Shown one piece after another: positions 15,164-30,100 of a stretch of DNA of 43,726 nt (its first letter is position 1; each line of letters opens with the position of its first letter). The stretch covers positions 1-43,726 of the IMG/VR virus record IMGVR_UViG_3300010885_013336; one strand, given 5' to 3'. The position numbers and the translations under genes are program-made. The stretch is from a virus. The notes beneath the pieces were generated by a model. That model did no database searches and had not been told where the DNA came from. It was given only the letters and a program-made list of their open reading frames with translations.

Positions 15164-18100
15164 TTATTTGTCTTGTATAAATCTCGAAATTGCATTATTA
15201 GAATGCGCTAACGAAGATCCTGCATCTGCCCATACATGCCCTGTACGCTTAACCAATGTTATTTTAGTCTCAGGACTTAGTGCAGTGGTTAAGCGTACTG
15301 TATTATTAGTTCCATCAACTGAAAAATCAGCTTCAAATTGGGCATCACCTTCAGGACTTTCGCTATGAGTCCGTGTATTATGTACTTTATAAGGAACCTT
15401 ACTTAGTCTGATATTACCTGTGAAAAATTCCCATTTTGTATCATCAAACTCTGTACTGCTAGTATGTGCAGTAGTGCATCGATAACTGTACGTTCCAAAG
15501 AACACAACATCACCTAGTGTATAAGAGACCTTTGCTGTCCATTCTCCAACAATGTTATACCCACCTACAAATATTTCAACGTCGTTTGATTGTCCGTGTG
15601 TTAGTGGAATTCCTGAATATGTAACAAGTTTAACAGTTCCAGATCCAGTAGCCGGGCCAGTGGCATAAAATCTATAACCTACAGTATTAATAGAAGAACC
15701 CGCTTCTGTAAAATCAGAACTTCCAATTTTAGTAATTTCACAATAGTCTCCAGCAGTTATTGCAGATGCAGAAATAGCCGACGATAATGATGTTTTTCTA
15801 TACCAAGTATTGCCCGGAGCGATAGTACTTGACGTGACTGCCGGTGTTACTTGGAAATCATAAGATAAAGATCCGTCACTTGTTTTTTGTTCAGTGTAGA
15901 TAGTATCTTTGTACGGGATTGTTTCACTTCGTCCAATATCTTGTACTACAGTGCCAGTTTCGTAAATTGGTCTTACACCAGTACCCAATGTTCCTCGACG
16001 TAGTTGGCTTAGAGTATTACCTTGCTTTTTGTAATACTCAATACGCTCACCAAAGATTTCAAGAATACCGGGCAATCTTAAATCAGGGTTAGGTTTACTT
16101 AATATTGAACCAGTCTCTACAACTATTGAAGTATCATTCCAGTGTAATGGTTGGGCTAACGCTGTTTGCTTAGTTGTTAATAATCGTTTATAATGAACTC
16201 GGTTTAACATATCTTTAAACTGCATAAACGCAAACTTTTCAATCACAATATTACTACTAAAGGTCATGATTGAAAACTGGTCATTAGTTTCTGGTGCTTG
16301 CTCTAAGTAAACTGATGCTAGATCTAAATTTAATTTATAATCAATATTTGGTTGTAATAATTTTCCATTTTTAGATAACCAAACATAACTGTTATTAATT
16401 ACAGGTCGTGTTAATTTAATATTTTTACCATAGATGCTTCGATAATCAAAATATTCTATAGAATCAGTATCTAAAGAAACACTTGAACTAACTGTACGAG
16501 CTGTTTGATTAATATCTAATACATTATGTTTGTAAAAACTGATAACGCTAATAGTTTGGCCAGCATCCGGTACTTGATCAAATGTAATTGTTCTACCATC
16601 GCAATGATAACTGTTATCTTGTATTACTGTTATCACTAACTGTTTACCAATATTACTGCTATAGACTTTAGAGTTAAGTATGACCGATACACCTGATAAG
16701 TCAACAGTGTAATCAGTAATTCGTTTTTTCTCAACTCCGTCAATGTATACAAAGAGGTTGTTAACAACTACACTATATGGTTGTACCTTATCCTTAGATA
16801 ACGAATATGTCGCCTGCTGTGATACAATAGTAAAATATTCAGTGCGCGGAGGCAAATAAACTGTGCCTGTATCAGACACTACTAACATATTAGATTCTAA
16901 AGGTTGTGCTGTTCCTACGTTGTTAACTAGTAGATACCCAGTGGATTCACCATCTGTTTCAAACGTTTCATTTTGCATCATGCTAAATGATTGGTCTGAC
17001 GAAGATGTGATTACATAATTTAATACGGCACCTTCATCAAGCGGCGTGCCAAATCTTATTCCAACTAGATTTGAAAATTCATAAGTGCTATCTGTATTGA
17101 ATAATACATAATCTAATACTTCTCCGTTTACGTATACTAAAGAAGATAGTGTAGACGACCAAGGAGCCTGTGTTACAAACTCAGAAGTGTTTCCATCTGC
17201 AATAAATGAATCTAAATCTAGTAAATTAGAACCATTGAATCCTGCGCTAATAATTGTGATTGCTTCTCCAACAGGGGGAACAGAATCTAACATAACTGAA
17301 TTATTTTTATAATCAATTGTATAATCTACATTTGGAACTAAAACTCTATCAACGTTAGTATATTTTACTATAATAGCGTTAGGAGAATTAGGGGTTTGCC
17401 CAATAGAGTAAACAGATTTGTCACCGTCTGAAATATAATTTTTAACAATCATGTTAGCGGATCCGTCGGTAGGACGAGTATGAACTTTAATTGCCACAGC
17501 ATCAGATATTTGACCAGGTACGCACTCTTCTGTGCCGCCACTAGTTGTAGGAGAAACAAAGTCGTCACCATCAACTATAATGTCGTCTGCGGCCAGTCCG
17601 GTTGCACTTGTATATGCCAAGTTTCCGCCCAATAACTCTGTATCATAGTCAATGTCTTGAGGTTTAATAGACCCGTCACTCGATTTCTTTCTAAAGATAA
17701 AAGTATCACCTGATAATACATTCAGTGTATTAGGAACATACATTGTATTGGCAACGCCATCACCTAAAAATATCTCCATAACTACATTTGGAGATTCAAC
17801 TAACGGTGTTCCAATATATAACGTATCGTCTAATCTTGTAAATTTCTTATTAGTATAGGTATAATCGTGTCCCAGTACAGTTATAGTTAACGGTGCTGCC
17901 GGTTTGAAATACGCATTAATTTCTTCCCCAATTGTTGGAATATAAGGTAAATCAATAGGATAATTTTTATTTTTAATTGTCATTAACCCAGTATCATCGT
18001 CAACTTCAAATAGAGCATCGCCAAAGATAGTACTCATAGTTATTTGCACCGAAGCTGAGAAAGAAGCTGCTGGTAAAATAATAACTTCAGTTGTTGCGCC

Positions 18101-21100
18101 TGAGCTTGCGTAGGTAAATTGATCACTATCAATTACTGTGACTACTACATCATTATTAATAAAAGTAGGATAATCCTCACCACCATCAATTGAAACAGTA
18201 TTTCCTGTGACTAGTCCATGAGGAACTTGTGTCCTAATTGTAACTGTTGGGTTATCTGCAAATACTAGGCCTGCTGCCTCAATCGTAGTTTCGCTAATGA
18301 TATCAAATACGCCTGGATCATAAGGATAGACTATAGTTACGCTGGTTAAACTTATTAAAGTTCCAATAAATTCACCGTTATAATTGTCATTGCTATTACC
18401 ACTGATTCTAAATTGATAATTAAATTCTGGAGGTAGTATTTGTTCTCTAAATGTAAATGTTACTACCAAGGTAGCTGTTATTGTCTCACTTACAATAAGT
18501 TGTTGTTTGCTGACAATATAAGTTCCCTCTGCACCAGTACCTGTGCCTAAAGAAAGTATGTATGTACCTTCAAGAATATCGTCACCATAGATCAACTGCC
18601 CCACAGCCAATGTTCCGCTAGTAACACTGGTAACATCTAAAATTGTACCGGCAGCTGAGAAGCCGTTGCTAATTGATCCAACAAACTCTGCAGGTCCAAT
18701 TGGTACAGTTGCTCCAGTTATTGTCAAAGAAGGAGTTGTAGATATTACTGCTGCTACATCATCTCCTGGATTTTCATAAGTGAATTCGTACTCACTTTTA
18801 ACTACATAGATAGGAACACTTGCTTGATTAAAATCTGGAATGTTAATACCTGTAATTGTAATCAATTGATCGTTTACATATCCGTGTGGTGTTTCTGTAA
18901 TTACTGCTACGTAGCCATTTTGTCTTCTTACGGACATAATTTTAGTCGAAGCAACTCTTATAACCGAGTAAATTGCCACTGGGTTGATAGGAGTCACTGA
19001 TTGTACATAATAAGAACTATTTGCAGGAATTCCGCCGATTGAAGATCCTGTAAATTCGATAGATCTTCCAACTGAAATATTTGAAATATCACTAATTTCA
19101 ATTATGTTACCATAAGCGTATGTTTGGATTGCAGTGCTAGAAATTATTTTATTACTGGCGCCAACTGTGATAATATAGTCGTCAAAGGTAGGATCTAAAG
19201 CATCCCATGCATCAGAGAACCAAGGTAAACTACCCCAGCCTTGGCTCACACTAAATCCAAAACCGCTAATTTGTACTCCGCCGTAGTCAACTCCTTTCAT
19301 TAGTTGACTTAACTCTTTACCAAATTCGTTGGTGCCCGGATTGTAATACCAATTGATACGATCAGCAGCCGATAGATAATTAAAATCTTTTGTATACGTT
19401 ATTTCAACCACTGCTCCTTTAGCCGGTGCAGTCACAAAAGTTAATACTCCATAACGACTAGTGTACCCTCTACTAGTTGTTTTCTTTGAGCTAAGAGAAT
19501 AGCTGTCCCTTAGTGCTGAAACTCCATCAATTAGTACCGTTGAATCTGTTAGATTAATGCTTGGACTCCATTTTAAATTAAACGAAGTTTGACTCCCAGA
19601 TGCTGAGAATGTTTCTGTGGCCTGTAACTCTGTTACATAATAGCGTCCGCTAGTTCTATCAAATTTAATATTAATATAATTTGACCTAACTAAACTGTTT
19701 CCTATTTGAGCAGACGCAGTTGCAGCCACGCCAGTTTCATCAAGACCCCCTTCAAACACTACTTCCGGAGGTTCAAAATATCCACTTCCTTTAGTTACCA
19801 AAGAAACTCTGTTTACATACCCATTGGTAATATATGCTTTAGCCACAGCGCCCGAGCCGCTAGTACCTCGAATAGTCACGGTCGGCGATGACAAATAATC
19901 CGAGCCGCCGTCTGTTATAACAATATCTATAACTTGAAATCCTACATTGTCATACCAATTTTTCCAAGGATCTTGTTCAACTATTGACAACTCACTGGTC
20001 ATTTTTCCGTCAACTACTTGTGTAGGAATTGTAGTTATTGCACCGTTTAAGTATACTGGCGATAAATCAAAATCTGTTACCACTGATCTAGCAGTGTCAA
20101 CTTTAGAATATGAACTTACAAATTCTCGAATTTTAGTCCTATAAGGCTTAACTTCAGATATGTATTGTTCAAAATCTGATAAATTATCGTTATTATAAGT
20201 TACTGTTTCTTTTAGCTCGCCAACATTGTGTTGTGCTCTAATAAAACTTGTTTTAAATGCCCAATCAACATACTGCTGTTCATTATGAACGTAGCGTAGG
20301 CTAGCAAAGAATAAATCTAGATATTCTTGTTTTAAATTATCTATTAAAATTTTATCTCTAACAGTTTCTAAAATAACACGCAGTTCTTTTACAGCAACAT
20401 TGTCAAATGCATCGCCATCATAAGAAGGACCGTCATAGCCTAAACCTGTATTTCTAAATTTATATAAAGTGCTCGAGAATTGAATTGTACCCTTTTCTCT
20501 GCCAACAACATTATAAGATTGTGTATAATCAACAGAGGTACTATCAGCATACTTCTCAAGTAGTAACCAGCCGCCAGAGCCAACTGTATTAATTTTTACA
20601 ACTTGTCCAATTTCAACACTAATAGATGATAGTTCATATAAAGCAGTTAGTGAAAAATTCACCGGAGTAAATTCTGTATATCCAGTTTGATACCAATCAG
20701 CATAATTCCAATATTTGCTAACATCGAAACTTTGGCTTTTAACTCTACTCCAAGTTTCTGTGGTTAGATCATAGGCGTGTATACTCCACTTGTCAAAGGC
20801 AGTAGAATCAAAATGTACTAATGCAGAGAATGGTCTAATTGATAATGTTGTATTACTAATATCATAACCTTCTCCAACATTTTCTATAATAACAGAACTA
20901 ACCCCGCCAACAATGCTCAACACTGTTTTAATTTTAGCATCAATACCCGAACCTGATATTATTAGGTAAGGGGCATTTACATACCCAGCACCGGTCTCAA
21001 TAATAGTAACATCAACAATTTTTCCATCTTCAATAACAGGAACTAACGAAGGAGTTCTTATAGAAGCAGTGCCCACTAATCTTAATTCGCTGTCGGTATC

Positions 21101-24100
21101 TTTGACAACATCATATTCTCCGTTAAGTTTAGCTGGTTCTTCTTCATAACTAGTCAAGTCAGTTAAGTCACACTCTTCAACAATAATATGTTTCATTAAA
21201 ATATCATTGACTCTTTCAATATATTGTTTTAATGCTTCGTATCTATTAATAAACATCCCTTGTCGAGGACGATTTTCAATACCGTAGCGCAGTTTAGGCG
21301 GCAACGATATATCAGGTATTACCCTATCATAAGAGTCTTTACCACACAGACTGTCAATCCATTTATTTTCAATTGATGCAGGTAAAGAAGTATTAATATC
21401 GTCACTGATTAGTTTCCATTGGTGATGACTATTGATTGTATAATCATCAATCAACCAATATTCAATGTATAAATTTATGTCAGTGCCTTTTAATAAATCT
21501 CTAACATTAACAAGACTAAAACTGTTTTTTCCGGTAAATGCAATATACTTATAACCAAACCCTTTTGGATTTTCAATTAAATTAGCAACATCTCTTGCTG
21601 AAATTGTACGGTCTTCTATGTTAGGTACTACTGTTTTATTTTTAACCCAGAAATAATATGTATTTTTAATTGTTTGAGCAATATTATCATAGGTCTGTTT
21701 AACACTATACGCAGAGTTACCATATAAACTTGTACCACTTATATTGTTGGCTAACCCTTCTTGAGTGTCGGCTATAGCATCCCAGTCTTCAGGCAACAAT
21801 GTTGATGCTACCCACTCATATACATCGATGCTTCCGCTAGTATACAATGTATTCCAAGTAGAATTTTGATAAACTATATCGCCATTATAACTATCTAAGA
21901 ATTTTGCATTGGTTAAATTCCACCATAACATACCAACATTTTTTGTAGTCCACGATTGTCCGTCGTCCACATTTAATTCTTCAGTTCCGATAGAATAAAT
22001 TGCAGGGTCATAGTAAGTTTTAAATTTAATTTCTTGATCGGCAATTCCAGCAATCTTACCTTGAACTGGATCAATAATATCTAAGTATTCTACTAATTCC
22101 TTAGTTTTCTTGTTGTATAAAAATACTTGTTTAATTTTTTCTAAATTAACAGTATCTATTTCTGTTCGATCGACTGCCCAAGATTTTTTACCTGATGCTT
22201 TAGTATAATCATAGACTGCGCCCGATACTAGCTCAGTATTAATAGCATACGGTGCAGATACAAGGATGTGATTATTATGTGCTTCAAATCCTGTACCATA
22301 TCTAGAAGCAGATGTGTTATATGCAGGTAAACTTTCTGAGAATATCCATTTTGTTGCATATCTATCATAAATGTCTACTCGTCCAGAATCCTCATCAAGA
22401 TCTATAATGGTCAACGCACCGTTATCAAATACCGTAGTGCTATCATCGAATGAGTAAGCAGTTCTATTATCACCATTAATGCTAAAGATTACTAGAGTAT
22501 CGCTGTCATTCATGAAGGATATCTTAGTACCAAACTTTTCGCCTTGTTCGGGATATGGTCTAATTATTGTTTGGAAAACCGTATACTCATCATCTATTTT
22601 TTTGTATATAGTTACCTTGCCTTGATCGATTAGCATATTATCTGCAAAGTTACTACTCACACCAATGTAAGTTCCATCATCACTAACAGTTACACTAGAG
22701 CCAAAGTGTTCGTGTGAGTTCGCTATTCCACTTAATGTGTCTAAGAGTGTTAAATTCTTATAGATGTATACTGCGCCGTCATTCTCATTAACACCAGGGG
22801 CTGAGATCAATAATGTACTGTTATCAGTTGATACTTCTAAACTTCTAGCAAGTACTGCGCCGCCAATGGTGCCATTAGAAGCCCAGTCTGTTGAGTCGTA
22901 ATCGAATCGATAAACTTTTCCTGAGTTATCAGATTGAGGAGCAGTTATTAATAACTTGTCATCATCAATAAATTTTAACACAGATCCAAAATATTCATTC
23001 TCACCTGATACTGGGGATATAAAAGTTTTATAGTAATTGTACTGGCCGTTAGTTTGTTTCTGATATAAAGTAACCATACCTTGGTTAGCGTAGGTACTGG
23101 TTCGTGCTTTAAAGGACAAAATGTTAGTGCCGTAGGCATGGTAGTTACCATCAAGCGGAGTTATATCTCCTACACTACCTGGCCTAGTTACTGAGAATAC
23201 ACTGTTAGTCACTGCTGTCATTGACCCAGAACTGGTTGCTACTTCAAATTTTGCGCCGCCAAATGTTTCGCTAATTGTAATTTGTGTATTGCTAAAAATT
23301 GAGTGGATATAATACCTAAAACCTGGAATAATTCCACCAAACCCTCGGCCGGTGAATACAATTTTCATGCCTACAACCATGCCTACTGTTGTGGCAACTG
23401 TGATTCGGAATACATCAACAGCGTTCACAGACGCAGTAGTCTTTGTAGTAGATGTATTAAGATTACCTATAGTTGCTGTTAATGCTCCACTAACTGTTGG
23501 GGTAATCAGTGTGCCAAGACTATTTTTAATGTTAATGCCGCCGGACACTATTTCTTTAACATAATAAGTTAAATCCCCAGGTACTAAAGGATCACCTCCT
23601 CTAATATTTAAATTGCCAAGATTAATTGTGTTAGTAGTAGTAGCATTAAAAACTACAGTCATTCCTACGTAAATTCCAACAGTGCTAGGAAGAGAAATTT
23701 TAGCAGTTGCCGCTGTAATTGTTGCTGTTGTTTGTAAATGTGCAGCAGATTGATAATAGTACGTAGCATCTGTTTGTATAACTTTAACATATTGAGAATC
23801 TTTAACAGATGCAGATGTACTCCATGTCACTGCTGTTTTAGTTATTTCTACAGGAACAACATCAAGTTCTGCCGGAAACTCTGTTTTTAATACTTTAGAT
23901 GCGTCCGGTGTGCCAACTGCCAACCATTCACTAGTACTAGAAAATGCCAGTGATGCACCAAACTCTCCTAGGGTAGTAGTTGAGATGTTAAAAGGTAATT
24001 CAAGAACTTGTCTAATTTGCCAAGGTGAGTTGTAACCAACTCTGTTGTAGACATGCACTTCATTTTTAGAATTAGAAACTGCAGAGTTTGATGCTGTTAG

Positions 24101-27100
24101 ATCAAGAGCAATCGATTTTCCAAACTGTAGACCGTTTTGAGGTCTTGAATAGCTAATTGTATCAACTGCATAGACAGAGGTATGCTTATACACTGACCAC
24201 TTTCCAGTGCCATTGTCATCGACCCATAACAATTCATTTGTCTTAATAACTTTTGGCATCCTAGGATTAGCATCATCAATAGACGATATACGTTGAGAAT
24301 CAAAATAGAATAATATTATTTGTGTGTAATCAACTGAGTCTGGATAGTCTGGTAATTCTTGTGATATTGTTATTACATTTAAACTAACTGAGGAAATTTT
24401 ATAAAACCCCTGAACTCCAATTGCATTTATAATTCCAATTACGTTGCCTTTGACTAGATTAATATCAGTGTTTACAGTTAGGGTCAAAACTGAATTAGTG
24501 TAACTGATATCTATTAATTTAAAATTAGTTTTTGTTAATCTATAAACATTCCAGTCTCGACCTTCAAATCCCGCCCATACATAATCACCTTCATTAAAGA
24601 GTGTGATGTCTCTTGTTAACATCTCATCAAGCGTTCCAACATTATCAGATACTTCATCGATCTTTACATAGCCCGGAGTTCTTAAATATGGTTGAGCATT
24701 AGCTTGTGTCGGCCAAGGATTAGAATTATAGCCTAGTGGTTTTAAATATATATCGTTGGGCGTCTGTCTAATAACAAAATCAAACAATGTATTATCAACT
24801 GTAGTAACTAACTCAACTGCTTGAGGATTACTTTTAAACAATGACTCATCTAATTCAAATTCAATTTCATCAAAAGCGTTAACTGATCCGTATTGTCCCA
24901 CTCGGACTGCCCACTCTTCAAAGAACTTAAGGCTTTCTAAATTATCAGCACTCAGTACATCAAACAATTTATTAAGTACATTTTGCGTACCTTTTTCGAT
25001 AATCATGCCTTGATAAAATTTATATTCTGAGATATCATCTTTAATAATATTTTCAAGGTACTGACGCTTCTGATATCCAATTAAATGTTGTGCAACTTTT
25101 TGTTGGCCGGCATCAAAGTTATCACTATCTAAACTGTAAAAATCTGTAAACTGTTCTGCTTTATAACTCCAATTAGGCAATAATTTAGATGTTGGTTTCT
25201 TATCTAATTTAATCCACAGAGTGCTGTCGAACTCAACTGCGCCGGAGATAAATGAACTTGCGCTGTAATAAAATTCTTTATACTTAACAGTATCGCCTAG
25301 GTTATAATCAGTCCATTCATTCCATGTTGAAATATTTGCTTGGTCATATATGAATCCTGGAATGTCAAAACCGCCATACCATCCAGTAGATGCATAACTT
25401 AATAGTTTAATTTTTTCTTGACGATATCCAGTAGTTGGTTGATAAATTGTATCATTAAATAATGTAGAATTATCTAATAATGCTATGTGCTCTTTTTGTA
25501 CAAAGTAAAAAGCAGCACCGTATATGCTGTCATTTCTTGGAGAATATTGTGTTTGATTTTCATCTCTGTATGAATTAATAAAATCTGGGTCAAGTTTAGT
25601 ACCGTCAACTTTAAAGAATTCATATACATTAAATTGATCCGTTATATCTTCTATCACAGAAAGATTACTGTTAATAGTTAATCCTTCAGCTGAAGGACTT
25701 AGTGCAAGTACGCTGGCACCCACTGTTGATAATTCTTCAAGTTTTCTGTAGTACCGTGCTTCAATATCAAAAAAGTCTCCAACAGTAACATCAATTAATA
25801 TTTCATAATAGTCGCCATTATATTGAACTATTTCTCCTGCACGGTACGATGTTTCTGGAGACCAGTCAGCCCACTTATCTTCACCGTTAGACCAATTTTG
25901 TGTAGTCCAGAATAAAAATTCTTTAGCACTGGTTATCCAATTAGTTACTTCTTCAAGATTAGTATTAAATGTATCAAATACAAAACCTTGATCTTTTAAG
26001 TATTCACCGTAGCCTACTAAGAAATCAACTACTTCTTGAATTGTTCTAAATTTTGTTCCGTAGGCAACTGTAACAGGCTCTGTACGATCCCATGACGTTC
26101 TAATCATTGCATCCTTGCCGCCAGTAATAGGTAATGCTGATAAAGGTTGATAATATCTAGAATCAAAAGAAGATCCGGTTGTGTGGGTTGTAGATGATCT
26201 ATAATAGGCGTTATTGTATTGAACAATTTTTCCGCCGAGGTATTGTTGATCAGAGGTCCAGATAGAATACGACTCACTTATTCCGCCGATGTTAATTTTA
26301 TATCCTGGATTTATCCAAGGGTAATAATAAAAGTACGGATTAGATTTACTGTATCCTTTTACTTCATAGCCAGTAGATAGCTTAGTAATGATCACTCCGC
26401 TGTACACAATCTTCTTGATAGGGCTTGAGCTGTTTAAAAAGATAGAAAAGTTTTCTTGAGGAACATATACTCCGCCAACAGCCGTTGGATTTTTAGAATC
26501 CAATAACAAATTAAATTTCTCTTTTTCTGTAAATCCCGAGACTCTGTAGGCCAGTTGAATAGTACTATTAACTAGATCGTACTTGTATTGTGTTAAAGAT
26601 CTTTGATTATCGCTTTGTATATAATCAATAATATAATTAACAAGGCCTGCGGTTTGTACTCGGATGCTGTCTGTATAAACGCTGGGTGTTACTATATCTT
26701 TTAATTGTAATCTTAAACTAGTGTCTTTATAAACAAGTTGTCCAGATTGATCGCGAATAATTCGCGAGCGATCAAATAATACACCCATTACTCTTGCAGG
26801 GTATGTCAATAAAAGTGCAGATATAACACTGAACGGATAGTAAGAACTACGGCGCCATGCAGCTTCTATTGGGCTGTTGTCGCCAAAGATAAAATCGTTA
26901 CTACTAGTATATTCTACTGCTCCACTAATTAAATTTGTATCAATTGGCGATTTTAATTCGCCATACTCGTTAACTGGGATATAATCCATTAGATAGGGCT
27001 TGGCATAACCCTCGGCTCGAGCTTCAGGCATCCCGGGTACTTTAATTTTACTTTCTGATATATCTTGCCACATAACTGTATTATCAGATGTATAAGGCGC

Positions 27101-30100
27101 TTGACCATACAGAGTTTCCCACCAATCAGGCATTATTGAAAATCCCAACATTTCCCAAGGACATAGGTGAGGTCTATCAGTATCGTAGACCCATTTATAT
27201 AATCCTCTCCAATAACCCGGAGAAGGTCTGCCATCTGGAGCAGTTACAGACGAATAATTAAAGGTAAAAGGACTAGCTTTATCATACGACAACGGTTTAG
27301 TAAAATCTCTACCTATGAAACTTGTCCATTGATAAAAATTAGGTGCTAATACTTTATTGAATTCTGCTAGTGTATAATCATTAGTTACAGCGTATCTAGG
27401 AATTAAATCATCAACGTTAAAAATAGTTGGATCATATTTAATTTTAATATTATTAAAGATACGTTTTTCTAACTCTAATAATAAATCATCTCGATAATCA
27501 CCATAGGCTAAAATAATACTACCATCATGTCCTTGTATTACTTCACGAGGAGTAATCAAAGTTGTATCTAAAAATTTCATCGGCTCGTACTTTGGCCACA
27601 TACCAAGTTTAGTGGGAGTAGATGGCACAAAACTGCCATCAGTACTATCATACTCAACTATAGTAATTACATCTTTATTTTCAATCTGCGGTCTGCTGGT
27701 TAATACTATAAATCCTTCTGAATTAAATGTATAATCTAATTCATATAATAGTTGTTCATTGTTTAGATAAACTAGTACAGCTTTTGTACTTAGAGTATCA
27801 AGGGTAAAAGTAGCTGATAGCGGATATGTTTTAATTCTATAATCAACTACTGTAATATTAGTGGTAATGGCAGCACCAAATGCTACCATATCGCTAAAAT
27901 AATATGATGCTGTTTTAGGTTTATTTTTATTAAGTTCGTTTAAAATTAAATCAACAAATTGAACTGGTGCAGTATCAATGCCTAAATTTTCTGATACACT
28001 GATAAAACTACGCTTAAATGCGCCATAGTCATTTTTAGATTGTTCTAGCGCCTTTATAATGTTATTTGATTTATTAGTAATGTGGTATAATGCCAATGGC
28101 AATGGGCCAGCATGTTGTACAAATCTTGTTCCATAAGGGCTTACATTTCCTAGATCTCTAAGATTACTTGATCCGAGATATACTCCTTCAAACGTATATA
28201 AGTTATCAATAATTGTATCAACGTGATCGATTACTTCGCCAAGAGTAAATTCAATGACAGAGTCATTCATTGGATTATTTTGTAAATTAATAGGTACTTC
28301 ATAATACCCATTACTGTTCTTTGCTTGTACTGCAAAAGTTTTTAAAGTAATAACATCAACTGAAGAATACGATATCTCATCTGCTAACATTAGATCGATA
28401 TCTAAATGAACATATTTAAATTTGGTTCCGTTTTTAACTTCCCAATACTTTTTATCTAATCGTTTTCCGTTTAAGTATACCCTAACTTCTAGATCTAATA
28501 GATCAGTAATGTTATCGTAGACATCAATATTAAAATCATTTGTCTGATTAATGTCTCTATAAATTCTAACAACAGGTTGATATCGATCAACCTTGCTAAT
28601 TTCCCAACCAGATACAAGAGAAAGATTATCCACGCCTGATGCTTTAATTAACTTGCCAAGAGCAACCGAACGAGTTTCTACGGTAGTTGCACTTTTAAAA
28701 ATAAAAGTATCACTTAGAATATTAAAATTAAAAACTATATCTCCAATGTTATTAATATTTTTATAAGATAACGGAAATCCTAGTTTACTATCATCAACGC
28801 CTGAACCAACTTTGTAGGAAAATAATTTTGTACCTATGAATGTTGACGATCCATAAACGGTAATATTACCGTAACTTGTGCCATCTTGATCAACTATATC
28901 AAATAACGGAGCTTGATTAACCCCTGTCTTGTTTTGTGCTAACACCCAGCTAGACTGATCATACCAATACATTAACCCTTGATTTTTTAAACCATACTTA
29001 ACTAACACTGTTGCAAAATTAAATGGAGTAGTCTCTTCTACTAGATGTATTTGGCGGCGAATTGGTTCGCCAGGTGGCGTGACATTTATAAAATCAACTC
29101 GATATATTTTATTTTTTACCAGTATATCAGTATCAGCAACAAACAATATACGCTGATTTTGTATTAGTCTAACACCGTCAATTGCATAGCCTAGTTGGCC
29201 TTCAATTGTTGAAAACACATCTGCTGTAACAGTGTCTATTAAATCAACATCAAGTGTTGCTTCAATTCCAAAATTGTATAATTTTAGACCTGCTTGGAAT
29301 TCAATAATAGGACGTATTGCCCTAACATCTTGATCTAAAGAAGCAATCTGTCCGTTGATTTTTGCGCTAGTTTTGATCACATCTTGGTGGAACCATCGAT
29401 TGTATCTTGACCAAGGATTCTTATCTGTGCTGGCCCTGTTGATAGTGAGATAATCTTTTGATGTACCGTATGAGGTTGCTACATCAAACGAATATTGGTC
29501 AAACGGTGTATCATCAAAAGGTACTGAGAAACTATCAGAAAAACTAGTTATAATCTCTAAGTCTCTTTCATTTATTAGAGTAATACTAGTACCTACGCCT
29601 TCTACATAAAACAATCCTTGGGCATATTTTTCAGGAGTTATTTGACCTCTAAATTTTAATTTCATCCCGTTACTAAGAGGTGTGCCGTCGGGTAATTTAT
29701 AAGTTCTTTTGCCGATTAATTGATTTTCAACATCAATTTCAGTGTTATCTTTAATGTCATATATTTTAAAAACTCCACCTAGGTCAGCATTATTTTCACT
29801 TACGTAGTAAAGAATTTTAGGAGCATTTAACGGAATAGTTATAGAGATTGTACCTTTTTCTATTGCAAAGGTTGTTAGATCGCCCCAATCATAACGGTCT
29901 TGGTCACCGAGTGATTTTTCAGTTTTAATACTAAATGGCTCCCCTGGGCTAACAATCTCAAAATTGTAAGTTTGTCCCCTGTATAATTTTAATGCGGGAT
30001 TTCGAGTTAGTCCGTTAGGAGTAAACAAATACTCCTTGTAACCCATCGCATCATCTACTTGTACAGTATATGTACTGTCAATTTTACGTTGATTTCCATA

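Noticed and set aside
19706-23564. Several + strand open frames of 60-70 codons opposite the giant gene
   Set aside because: They lack Shine-Dalgarno sites and have unlikely composition; they mirror the well-supported - strand frame.
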